DNA from: Sipunculus nudus
Lineage: Eukaryota > Annelida > Sipuncula > Golfingiida > Sipunculidae
Assembly: GCA_026874595.1 (NCBI GenBank)
Contig: CM049309.1
Coordinates: 40,561,079 to 40,625,078, forward strand
DNA: 64,000 nt
Direction: 5' to 3'
Positions 24,390 to 34,559 of this stretch are shown piece by piece (within the stretch, counting starts at the first letter, position 1; each line of letters begins with the position of its first letter). The notes under the pieces were generated by a model. That model worked only from the letters and a program-made list of their open reading frames with translations. It was not told the DNA's origin and made no database searches. Both the position numbers and the translations under genes were made by a program.

Positions 24390-26024
24390 GTAAGACTCTC
24401 TATCCACAGCTATATGCGATGAATGTTATGTATTCCAAATCATACATTCTTGTATAATCATAACCAGTCTACATAAGAAGATACATGGTGTATTTTTTTA
24501 TAGAAACAAATTTTCGTGGCACGTCGAAAGCATCAACAAGAAGTTAACAATCTATAGATCAAGGGACTTCTGAGAAAAATAACCACGTTACGCGAGATGA
24601 GAAATGACACAGGGTATCATTCTCTCATAATACAAATATACTCACTGAGTCGCTGCCTCTTAGATGTATCGACGAAGCTCAATACTTTATCTCGCCCTTT
24701 TAAACTATTTTTGCATAAAACAAACAAACATATAGTTTATGCAACTTTTACAATTTCTCTTTTAAAAGGTGTGAATATAAAAGTATTAGTGCATACCTAA
24801 GCACCCGGTAGGTAGGTGTTGGCATGGATGAGCAGGCAAATACTATTTAACTGCAGTATTTTCAGTGTCTAATCCCCTTTATTTTACAAATTTTCAAGTC
24901 AGCAGTTAGATGTAATTTTGTAACAACTGAATTAAAAATATATCTGAAAATATCTGAGATATCAATATATCTGAGACAATAGTTGCCATGTGATATCACC
25001 GAGAAACGAAATACAACATCATGCTGTGTATAAGTATCTCCGTATTTTTTAAACCTCTTTTTGGTCTAGTCTTAAAATTACTGAACATTAATCCGTACAA
25101 ACAAGAGGAATGTTTTCCAGCTTATATTTGAATAAAATAATTCGTAGTTGGAAGTCTTAAGGCACGAATCTGTGATATGTTTTTCAAGAAAGGGATGTGG
25201 AGACGACTAGAGCTGCCAAAATAGACCTGGCAGGAACAACACAGACAGGTAAAACTCTACTCGCTCTCTCTACACTTTTATGCGCTGAATTTCATGAAAT
25301 TTAAAATATAATTTCTTGTATAATCATAACCAACCTACATATATATAATTTATACTTTAGTCAATACATGTAGCTGATCCACGTGCATGGATATTTATCC
25401 AGGTCTTCGAACCATCCAGAAGACGATAAAATTAATAAATCCATTCCTAATTCGTTATGACAAAACCGTCCAAGTCGAAAGAAATGAAGTGCTAGTACGC
25501 ATAACCCGAAACTATACTACTTCTCACTACCCTTGTCCACCTTTCCTTTGTTCCAACACCCCAGTCCACCCAATTATTGCTTTCAGAATTATTTGGTTTG
25601 CTGATACCATTGAGATTTTATCAACTAAAAATGTAGCGATCTATAATGATGTAAGTAAGCTTAAAAAATATATTTACTCTACAATGCCGGGAGAGTGTTC
25701 ACCCGTATAGAAAGAGGCGACAGTTCCAGTGGATATATTTGTTTATTCATGAAATGAAGAGGGATAAAAGAGTGACGTAATACAAGTGTCACCCACAAAT
25801 AGGCTTCAGTGCATTTGACAAAAATCGCGAAAAACCAGTTGGACACTGGAAGAAGCATGGAGTGTACATGCTGATCATAAACCCCGCCAAGGTAAATGAT
25901 AAAAATAACATAAGACATAAATATCAGAACCATTCAAATCCTGGCTCCGCCAGGTACAAGTTTCTTCCCTATATTTGAATTGGGGGACATCATCTAACAG
26001 AGTTAGTCTATAATAATAATGCAG
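24390..26024 (+). other. R2 stalk region: dead stalk exon 2 copy and a possible 60-nt exon
   Basis: At about 24505-24594, after TTTATAG, is a copy of the 87-nt stalk exon with a TAA after 15 codons (RSTOP in place of ESG) and no good donor. At 25189-25248, between TTTTCAAG and GTAAAA, is an open 60-nt phase 1-1 segment reading RDVETTRAAKIDLAGTTQT, clearly a diverged copy of the 96-nt stalk exon. Introns here are also duplicated (23.68-24.6 against 25.37-26.5 kb). Confidence 0.55.
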
Positions 26025-26060
26025 ATCTGTGTGTAAGAAATTACACAGGAGAAGACGTTA

Positions 26061-26300
26061 AGACTACTACAGTTGCAAATCACTACCTCACAGAAACAAG
26101 TGACTACTACAGTCACAAAACATTACCTCACAGAAACAAGTGACTACTATAGATGCAAAACATTACCTCATAGAAACAAGTGACTACTACATTTGCAAAA
26201 CATTACCTCACAGAAACAAGTGACTACTACAGATGCAAAACATTACCTCACAGAAACAAGTGACTACTACAGATGAAAAACATCACCTCACAGAAACAAG
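26061..26300 (+). repeat. 40-bp minisatellite inside a stalk-exon copy, 6 units (R2)
   Basis: Six consecutive 40-bp units of the form TGACTACTACAGATGCAAAA plus CATTACCTCACAGAAACAAG. The host segment 26025-26320 runs from AATGCAG to GTATTC and is 296 nt, which equals the 96-nt stalk exon plus five 40-bp units. Because 40 is not a multiple of three, each unit shifts the frame; the third unit opens with TGA in frame, so this exon copy cannot be read through. Confidence 0.85.
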
Positions 26301-26432
26301 TGCAGATTCAACACAGACAGGTATTCTCTATCCACGCCTGTATATGCACTGGATGCCATATATTCAAAATCATCAGTTCTTGTATAATCATAACCAGTAT
26401 ACATAAGAACATATATGTTGTATTTTTAATAG

Positions 26433-26519
26433 AAACAAACATTCGAGGCATATCGGAAGCATCAACAGAGAGCGGAACATCTAAAGATCAAGGGACTTCT
26501 GGGAAAAATAACAAACACG
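26433..26519 (+). CDS. R2 stalk exon 2 (87 nt, phase 1-1)
   Basis: It lies between TTTTTAATAG and GTACGTG and reads (E)TNIRGISEASTESGTSKDQG and TSGKNNKH. It is rich in Ser, Thr, Gly and charged residues, fitting an extended, possibly O-glycosylated stalk just before the membrane. Confidence 0.65.
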
Positions 26520-27254
26520 GTACGTGCGGATGAGAAATGACAAACACTATACACTGGATGAGAAATCACACAGGGTATCATTATCTCATAATACGAATAT
26601 ACTGACCGAATCGCTTCCTCTTTGATGTATTAACATAACTCAATATTGTATCTCGCCGTTTGAAGATGTATTTCCAATAAACAAACAAACATATATTTTA
26701 TTTAACATTCCCCATTACCTTTACAAAACGTGTGTCCATAGAGTTAAAAAATAAATATCATTAAACTGGAGTATGTGGAATGTCTTATGTAATTTTCAAA
26801 TAGACAAATGTAGTTTGTTACTTTAAAGAACATGGGATTCCTGAACATTCCGGTGGTATGAATTTTATACAAACTTTCAGTTCATTCCGTGGTTGTCATA
26901 TAAATGTATTTTCTATAATGGGATTTTGTAAATTTTCTCTCCGTCTAACAGTTTACTTGCTGTTGCATATTGATGTTAGATAACACAAGATGGAAACATA
27001 AAATCACAACTTATAGCTACTTAAGTCAATAAAAAAACCTGCTTGCTTAGACATATAAGCATACTCATAGGTCTTTACAGATATGTTCCCATGACAACTA
27101 CACAATACGCATGCTAAAGTATGGCATTGTGTCAACATTCACTGCAAATACAGGCGTGGAGAAAGGTTTTGCATGAATATTTGCATGAAAAAACTGCGCA
27201 TTCGAATAGCTGGTAATATAAATATAAAAAGAAAGTAAACACATATTTATATAC

Positions 27255-27258
<4 letters not shown>

Positions 27259-27306
<48 letters not shown>

Positions 27307-27308
27307 AT
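27259..27308. repeat. (TA)n microsatellite abutting the R2 membrane-exon acceptor
   Basis: The TA run, with one TTTA break, ends in ATATCATAG, which is the acceptor of the membrane-helix exon. The usual pyrimidine tract is therefore replaced by TA repeats, as also in R4. Confidence 0.9.
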
Positions 27309-27310
27309 AG

Positions 27311-27386
27311 GATTGGTGATTGGATCGGTTTTGCTATCCGTGGTTGTGGTTTTGATGGTAGCTGGGTCCTGCTTCCTGTATGAAAG
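27311..27386 (+). CDS. R2 membrane-helix exon (76 nt)
   Basis: It lies between ATCATAG and GTCAGT and reads (G)LVIGSVLLSVVVVLMVAGSC then FLYER. This is a single 22-residue hydrophobic helix with a small-residue start (GxxxG-like), ending in a tyrosine and positive residues. It enters in phase 1 and leaves in phase 2. Confidence 0.75.
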
Positions 27387-27603
27387 GTCAGTTCACACGA
27401 TCACAGTAACTTCCTATCACATGGAGACCGACTGCCCTTTTGCCCAATTAGCTATGATTTAGCTAAGAAAAACGCAACTGAAGGGGTTTGCATTGGTCGT
27501 TTAATTATTTGACTCTTTAAACTCAGGTCATTAATTAATATGATGTCATTGATTTTCCACAACACTTACTGCATATTTGCAATTTATCTGTGCTTCACTT
27601 CAG

Positions 27604-28231
27604 GTTGTACAAACCGCGAAATAAAACCGACTCTGCGCCCGAGGAGAAGTACCAGCCCCCACGTTTATCATTCAGAATCATGAACAGAAACCCTGACGGT
27701 GACCAGGCGGAAGTAATGTACGATACCATTCATGACGGAGGCGCCCAAAGCTCAGATGAAACCCAGAAGTACGTTTGCGTTGAATATCAAACGTGCCCTA
27801 GGATTTCAGATGAGATAATGGCTGGATCGAATTCAGGACCAGTCGGAGTTTCAGATCGGAAATGCACGGACGTTAATATATCCGGTTCTTCCAGCTCCAC
27901 ATCAAATAATCTACATGAGCTGACGGAATTGACACAACAAGTGCCATTCTACGCTGAAGTTAAAAGAGCGGAAACGGTAGTCTTAAGTCGGAGTAATAAG
28001 ATCTCTCCTGGTGAGCCTGGAACGGGTCCTCTATACGCTCAAGTTAATAAACAGACCGGGGGTCCTGTCTATGCTCAAGTTCAGAAAGATTCTTCTGATA
28101 AACCGGATGTAGGTCCGGTTTATGCTGAAGTTAATAAACCCAAGAAAAGGGCAGCTTCATCAGGCACATCTGAGGGCAGGAGTGTGTACGTTACCGCTCA
28201 AGATGTCTGGAATGGTACAGATGCACATTAA
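27604..28231 (+). CDS. R2 cytoplasmic tail exon with tyrosine motifs
   Basis: After TTCACTTCAG it is open for 208 codons to TAA. It carries the ITIM V-M-Y-D-T-I, then FYAEV, LYAQV, VYAQV and VYAEV spaced 12-28 residues apart, each followed by a basic K/NK. The SVYVT end is shared with R4, but R2 runs on to DVWNGTDAH where R4 has a TAG. The tail stays open although the ectodomain is broken, which suggests that the break is young or artefactual. Confidence 0.75.
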
Positions 28232-28434
28232 TAATCTCTTGACCTCCCATACCAACGTGGTCTCTTGAGACTTCCGTTTCGTTGCAGTGATATGTATAAA
28301 ATAATCAGATGTCGATAATTTTGTTTTGACAAATCAATTGAGATTCACTGAATTGAATAACAGCTGCTGGATCAAGATAGTTTTCTTTTCATGTGTGTGA
28401 AAACTAAAGTTACCTATTTTCCAGCAGTATTTTA

Positions 28435-28440
28435 AATAAA
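28435..28440 (+). terminator. Poly(A) signal AATAAA of R2
   Basis: AATAAA lies about 205 bases after the R2 stop codon in an AT-rich 3' UTR; the equivalent site follows R4. Confidence 0.55.
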
Positions 28441-30030
28441 AAATTGTAGTTTGAATTTTATATAATAATGTGATAACTGTGTTCGTCACAAAGTCATCGG
28501 AGGGCGGTACAAGTTTTTCTGTTTTGTGTATGTGAGACTGAGAGAGACATGGTCTCTAAACTTCGTTATCCGGCATTGAAATAATGATTAAAAGGTGTCC
28601 ATATAGTGCTTGAGCGACTGCCTGGGTGGGCAGACATTTTGTGTGATCTTATTATTTAAACGTCTTGATATTAGATAAAGTTATCACGTTTTTAGTTAAT
28701 CTAAGATGCAAATATGACATCTCCTCAAAAAGGACTTGAATTCCCGTAAACATAGTCTTACATAGCAAATCACACGATTTGTGCTGAAAGGTTATTGCAA
28801 ATAATCTCAGTACCATCACGAATGTCATCAGGACTTTTCGCGAAATCTGCGTTTTCATCTTGATCAGCTTAGATATTGTATAATGGCCTAATGCATTATT
28901 GTCAGATAATAAAAGGAAGGTCTGATTGGAAAGTGGTTTTTCCCCAACGAACAGTAGTTCTATTATTATCCCAGATATAATGTCGTAAAATATCTTCATT
29001 ACTGCAATGCTCAGATTTGCAGAAATAGATGGTCCTTGTGTATATGTTTTATAAAGTCTGTCATGGCTACCCTTTATTAACAATGTTAACCATTAAATAT
29101 AGGCTCAGCACATGAATTAAATGAGTAAATAGTTTAATATTTACTTTGAATAAAAGCGGCAACATACAGCGGACGAAGCACAGGGGTAATCAATGCAATC
29201 TTAACTTTTATAAAGAAGCCTAACGGCCTCTATAAGGAATACATTTATATATATCCCTGTCGTTTTGTCTGATCGTTAATCTGCTGCTGTGGTCAAAGGG
29301 TACAGTGCAGAACTTAAAGCCGAGGATGGTTGAGAATGTTCACTCTCTGCCGGGATAATTCGAACGGGTGCGTCTTTAGGGGGTCCACTATTATTATGAC
29401 CCAACAATGGAATTGATTACGCACCAAGGGCCCACAGGTGAAGTAGACATCGGGTCTGGGTGACACCAGGATACAAAATAATATGAAGTTAGTGCTACCG
29501 TTGCCCCGTTATGTACTCCCAAACCGAAATGCAACTCTGCAGATATACATACTTAGATTAACAACTAGATATGACAGCATATAAATTGGAGACCGTTATA
29601 TCGACAAAAAATTGATATATACATATATATATATGTGTGTGTGTGTATATGTATGTATGTATGTATGCCAGCTTTTTATTTTGTTGTTTTCTGTACAGTA
29701 TTTATAAAAAGGACATTTTTTTGTCATGAAGATGTAGGCCTGGAACACTGAAACCTGGGGGATAAGTATTGAGAAGTATATTAACACTATTATAGGTGTG
29801 GAATAGGCAGGCGTGAAGATAAACCCAAGATTAGAGAAGAAATGCGGATGGTTTAGAGGTAGGCCTACGGACGGGACCTCACAATTTTGGGCTGGCTCGG
29901 ACCGGACCGCTCACACAAAATACCGGACCGCTAATCCCTTGAACGGACCGGTCCGGACCGCTCTACCTATTGTTTAAAGGTTAAAGCTAAACAGATGACT
30001 TTAACAGTTGTTTCTATGCAAAATTACAAC
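28441..30030. other. 3' flank of R2 up to the inversion junction
   Basis: This sequence recurs after R4 (50.08-51.65 kb) and in part after R3t (33.9-34.55 kb). A (TG)n/(TA)n run lies at 29616-29668. At 29896-29966 there is a dense cluster of CGGACCG words. At about 30030 the match switches to the reverse complement of the R2 intron (24.47 kb). Confidence 0.5.
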
Positions 30031-30127
30031 GCGTATCTTCTTATGTAGACTGGTTATGATTATACAAGAATTTATAATTTGAAATATATAACATTCATCG
30101 CATATAGCTGTGGATAGAGAGTCTTAC

Positions 30128-31762
30128 CTGTGATGAATCTGCACTTGTTTCTGTCAGGTAATGTTTTGCAGCTGTAGTTGTATGGACCTCTTCCCCTGTG
30201 TTATTTATTACAAACCGACCTGCAATATCATTATTATTATTATTACGGTAAAGTGTGTACCAAAATGTGTAAAAGTTGTGTCTATTCTAGAATCAGTAAA
30301 GTGCGGGAGCAACTTGACAGCGCTTGGTTGAGTGACAACAATATACGCAAACAGCGGATCAGTGTACTAAACTCTGACGGATGATGTCCCCAAATTCCAA
30401 TTCGGAAAATAACCTTTTACACAGGCGGTGCCAGGATTTGAATGGTTCTGATATTGTCTTTTGTTATTCATATCATATCAGAGTGTCACATGAAAACGGA
30501 CGTTTGGGCAGAGCGGATGCGCACTAGAAACCACATATGTATTTGCTAAGACGCTTGGGGGCATGTAAGTTTATCAATAACAAGTAAATATATGTATTTT
30601 ATGCTTATTTAAATCATTATAGATCGCCAAAGTTTTTCCTTTGATAAAAGTTCACGGGTAGTAGCAAACCAAATAAATCGAAAGAAAAAAAATGGGTGGA
30701 CTGAGGTGTTGGACAAGGGTAATATGGAGTATAGTTTCCGGTTATGCTTTCCCAAGCTTTATTTTTTTCGGCTTGGGTGGTTTTGTTAAAATGAACAAGG
30801 AAAAGGATTTATTGATTTTATCGTAGTCTAGATCTAGGATACCTAGGTAGACATCCATGCACAAGGATAAACAACATGTATTCATTTAAGTATAATCTTC
30901 TTTATATTCTGATAATTATGTATACTGTTTTAGGAGGTTCGGTGAATTGTAAACCGTATAATTTTGATATTTACGCCCGGACCACAATTTATAACTGCTT
31001 GAGTGTACATAGTGGAAATAGTTAAGGGAATTAAAGTTTTTTTTAAAATTATATTTGCATCATAGCCCATTTCCCATTATTGTTACTGTTATTTATGAGC
31101 ATGCGTGTAGCGTAAAAATAACACACATATATTATTGATTATTGTGATGTAACAGTCTCATCATGCATAATGTTTTGGAACAGTTAGATATTGTGTTCCT
31201 ACCTGAATGAACCGCCAGGAACCCTCGGCAATGCCTCGGTATCGGTTGGTACTTGATCCAAGAGTCCGTGGTTATCATTTTTATCACGGGAAGTTTTGTG
31301 TTACTGTCACATAGTTTTGTGTTGTCCACTGTGGCTTCGTAAAAGCAGTCAAGCATGGTCAGCTTAATTGCCATGCCGTTTTGAAGCACGAACTTAAATC
31401 CACAATTGGGTGAGGTGTTCGCTGCAGGGTAGTTTTCACTAGCGATGATACCATAACCGCTCTGTTCGTGAGCAATGTCTATACGGGATCTACATCCCCT
31501 GTGAACGTCAGCTATTAGGATACAATGTAAGGTTATATCCATCGTATAGACTGTATGAGTTTTAGAACGGCAGTGTTCACCTTTCTTCAGCCTGCAAAAT
31601 TCGTTAAACTTGCAAAACAAATTCATAAGTTCAACACAATACTTCTGACACGATGGGTCCCTCTGTTATTCATATTATATTTTACGGCTGTGACGACAAC
31701 CACTTTCCCTTCAGGACATGAGACACGTTTTTCCATGATGTCCATCAATCTCACTTTTATAG
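30128..31762 (-). pseudogene. R2i: inverted receptor fragment (ectodomain exon and stalk exon)
   Basis: On the minus strand the ectodomain exon spans 31762-31203 with the family acceptor TTTTCAATAG-like and donor GTAGGA, followed by the stalk exon at 30219-30128. Relative to R4 it has one base missing in CCCATCGTGTCAG (CCCATCCGTGTCAG expected) near 31655, breaking the lectin-like half. The CUB half is cleanly open (164 codons: NLFCKFNEFC through GFLAVHSG). The stalk exon is 92 nt, four short. No signal-peptide exon, membrane or tail exon follows in this orientation. Confidence 0.75.
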
Positions 31763-32099
31763 CTATTGAAAATATATTATTCAAAAGTCATATTGCAATT
31801 AACCATATTATTTTTCTTTCATTAATGTTATAATAACGGTAAGATAATTTGAAAATAATGATGTAATTTTTTCCGAAAACTTATCAATTATATCCATGGA
31901 ATCCATTTGGTTTATTTGGAGATTAACGATCCTCAGAAATCCAAGGAAGTCAGATCAAACTGGCCATGCGTATTTTTAAGCTTCTAAACTAATATTGTTT
32001 TGTGCACTGATGATTTAATTATATTCACAAATTGACACACATAAAAGGACGGAGAGTTTTCTTTCATCATCATCTACAAGAATTATATAGGATATATAC

Positions 32100-32350
32100 C
32101 CTGGTGTGTGTGTCGAGGACTATCGCAGGGACATTATTAATTGTCTCCTGTCCGCTTGAGATTGTAGCTAACTGTCGCACATTGTCGCAAAAGTAAGATA
32201 TATACTGGGGTTTGTGTCACAAACTATCGCACAATGTGACTGCGACAGTATTGTAGCTTATTAATTGTCGCAGCAACAGTATTAATTGTCGTGTGACAGC
32301 TTGCGACTGTAGCTTACCGTCACACATTGTCGCATTGTCACATTGTTAAA
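32100..32350. repeat. TGTCGCA-rich segment, copy 1
   Basis: The word TGTCGCA/TGCGACA and near forms (TGTCACA) occur about a dozen times within 250 bases. The segment recurs at 54445-54695 as part of the block duplication. Confidence 0.5.
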
Positions 32351-33068
32351 CTGAAAGAAGTTAAAGTTATAGGGTTTTTGTCAATAAAAAAACAGCTTGA
32401 TGTACGTGACGCCACAAAAACTTAAATTTCAAATATGAGTCATTTGACCAATATTTGCACAAAACTTGGTGATGCTAGCTCCTGTCGATTCTGAGAATTT
32501 ATTGTCAGTATGCGAGTATATACAGAGTAAGATTTCATAACCATGCTTTATTGACAATGAAACACCAGAAATTGTAAAGCAATGCGAATTCATGCATTAA
32601 ATATATGGCTTAGGAACAACATTGAGAATCACTCGCGGTCCTCTAAAAACATCTTCGAAATTTAGTTAACACTAGAATAAAACAACATAAATAGGTTTGA
32701 TGTGATGACTAAGATAAGCCAAGCTCGTATATATTAACAAAAACAGATGTGGAAAGTGGTGAATATCACCTTAAAGAAAGCTCAGAATTGCATGCATGTA
32801 ATAAACCTCTAGCTTATTACACTGATGTACACTTTGCTAACGTTATCCTTCAACCGTTAGAGAGATTTCCTATATCAAAAGTTTTAATATATCAAGAACT
32901 TTTCTCACGTACAAACGTTACTGCCAAGTTTGTCAAGTAAATGGATGCTCACGGTAAAATCTATAGCTCAAAACAGTGAGAATATAGCCGGACGTATATT
33001 AACACAATCAGGTAAAAAATATGTCACTCTGACAGTCAAAACATTACATTTTGTGTTTACATATATAA

Positions 33069-33071
<3 letters not shown>

Positions 33072-33124
<53 letters not shown>

Positions 33125-33128
33125 ATAT
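33072..33128. repeat. (TA)n microsatellite before R3t
   Basis: It corresponds to the TA run before the membrane exon in R2 and R4, but here the tail exon follows directly and the membrane exon is missing. Confidence 0.85.
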
Positions 33129-33167
33129 GCAACAGGAAAACTTATACATCTACAAATTCCTGTGTAG

Positions 33168-33811
33168 GTGGTGGAAGCCGCGAAGTAAGAAGGACCCCGC
33201 GCCGGAGTGAGTTACCAGCCCCCACATGTATCATTCAGAACCCTTAAAAGGAACGTTGAAGATGGCCACGCGGAAGTAATGTACGACACAATTCATAACG
33301 GTAACGCCGGAAGCTCTGATGAAATCCAGCAGTACACATGAGAGGGAATGGCATAAGTGGGGGTGGAATACTAAAAGAGGTCGGGTATATTAGAGGAGAA
33401 AATGACCGGATCGCAGTCCCAACCAGATATACATGAACGTTTACATGTCCGGGGTTTCTAACCCCACATCAAATGATCTACATGAGCTGGCGGAAACCAC
33501 ACAACACGCACCCCTCTACGTGGAAGTTCAAAATGTGAAAGCTGTAATCGGGAATCAGAGTGATAGGATCTCTTCTGAAGAGCCTGACACGGATCCCCTA
33601 TACGCTCATGTTAATAAACATAGCCCGGTCCCTGTCAATGCGCAAGTTAAAAAAGCTTCTTTTGTAAACAAGACGTGGATCCCGTTTTCGTTGAAGTTGA
33701 TAGACCCAAGAAAAGGGCAGCTTTATCAGACACATCTGAGGACAGGAGTTTGTACGTCGACGCTCAAATTTCTTGAGTGGCACAGATGCACATTAATAAT
33801 CATGTGACCTC
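33168..33811 (+). pseudogene. R3t: decayed receptor tail exon
   Basis: After CCTGTGTAG the sequence aligns with the tail exon of R2/R4 (GAAGTAATGTACGACAC, GAAATCCAGCAGTACA), but it has several frame changes and a TGA after the QQY stretch. A downstream open piece (33433-33807) keeps LYVEV and LYAHV, while the third tyrosine is Asn (VNAQV). The 3' flank resembles that of R2 to about 34.55 kb. It is older than the R2/R4 split and was not copied with the block. Confidence 0.7.
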
Positions 33812-34559
33812 TTACAGCCACGTAGTATCTCAAGACATCCGATTTGTTGCAGTGACGTGTATATCACTTTTTGACATATTAATTGAGAATAAGGACCACT
33901 CTGAATCCATTCACAACAGTTGCTGGACCAGGTATACGATAGGCTTACTTTCATTACTGTGACAACTTAAGTAACCTGTTTAATTGCAACACCTAGGGTC
34001 GAAAAATAAAGTTATAGTTTGGAATCTAAGTGATTACCTTGTTTGCCACAGAATCACGGAGAGAGAGAGGGGGGGGGGGATTCTCTAAAAGATCGCTGTC
34101 CGACATTGGAATGACGATTAAAGCTTTTGCATATGGTGCTTGAGTGACTGTCTAGATAGGCAGACAATGTATGTGATTGTATTAATGAACCCTCTGGATA
34201 TATCACATAAATTACCGCGTTTTAATGTTGATTAAATTTTTATCCTTTTAAATGGAGGACAGGCATATAAACTAGTTCAATACAGCAATTCACTTGATTT
34301 ATACAACAATAAATAAACAATAGTAAGAAATATCAAGTCGATCTGGTTTTTGCAAATAATCTCAATAGATCATCACGAGTGATTCTTCTAGCCTTTAAGA
34401 TAAATCTGCGTTTTCATCCTGATCAGCTTAGATATAATATAATGGTCTTATGCATTAATGTTAGATACGATCATTGGGTTGTTTCACGCGAACAGTAGTT
34501 TCATTTTATTTCTAAATACAACAACTTTGACCATTAAATATATGCTCATCGCACGAACT

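Larger units (their letters stand above)
22087..28231 (+). pseudogene. Receptor copy R2: lectin-like/CUB/TM/tyrosine-tail gene with frameshifted ectodomain exon
   Basis: Six exons correspond one for one to R4: 22087-22168 (signal peptide), 22839-23399 (ectodomain), 24294-24389 and 26433-26519 (stalk), 27311-27386 (membrane helix), 27604-28231 (tail and stop). A possible extra 60-nt exon is at 25189-25248. All splice sites and phases agree with R4. The ectodomain exon has one extra base near 22920, which leads to a TAA a few codons on, and one missing base near 23170 (AAAATACCC against AAAACTACCC). The total length is therefore the same, but the stretch between is out of frame. The other exons are open. 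It is either a recent pseudogene or an intact gene with two assembly errors. Confidence 0.75.
21700..33010. repeat. Segmental duplication, left copy (receptor R2 plus inverted fragment R2i)
   Basis: This block recurs in the same orientation and order at about 43080-55350. Matching points are offset by 21.4-21.6 kb throughout: exon 1 (22087 and 43460), first stalk exon (24294 and 45857), tail exon (27604 and 49238), and inverted exon 2 (31203 and 52847). Long stretches are identical by eye, including introns. The right breakpoint lies near 33010/55350, where the two copies stop matching. Confidence 0.85.

Noticed and set aside
25387-25710. 107-codon open frame also present at 46950
   Set aside because: It is intronic; the match reflects the recent block duplication, and the older copies of the same intron (20.6, 23.7 and 45.2 kb) are not open.
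26061-26300. Regular 40-bp repeats resembling a CRISPR array
   Set aside because: The units are contiguous with no unique spacers, and the context is a eukaryotic exon copy.
28652-29083. 143-codon minus-strand open frame after R2
   Set aside because: The near-identical sister sequence after R4 is cut to 78 codons; it lies past the poly(A) signal and has no domain.
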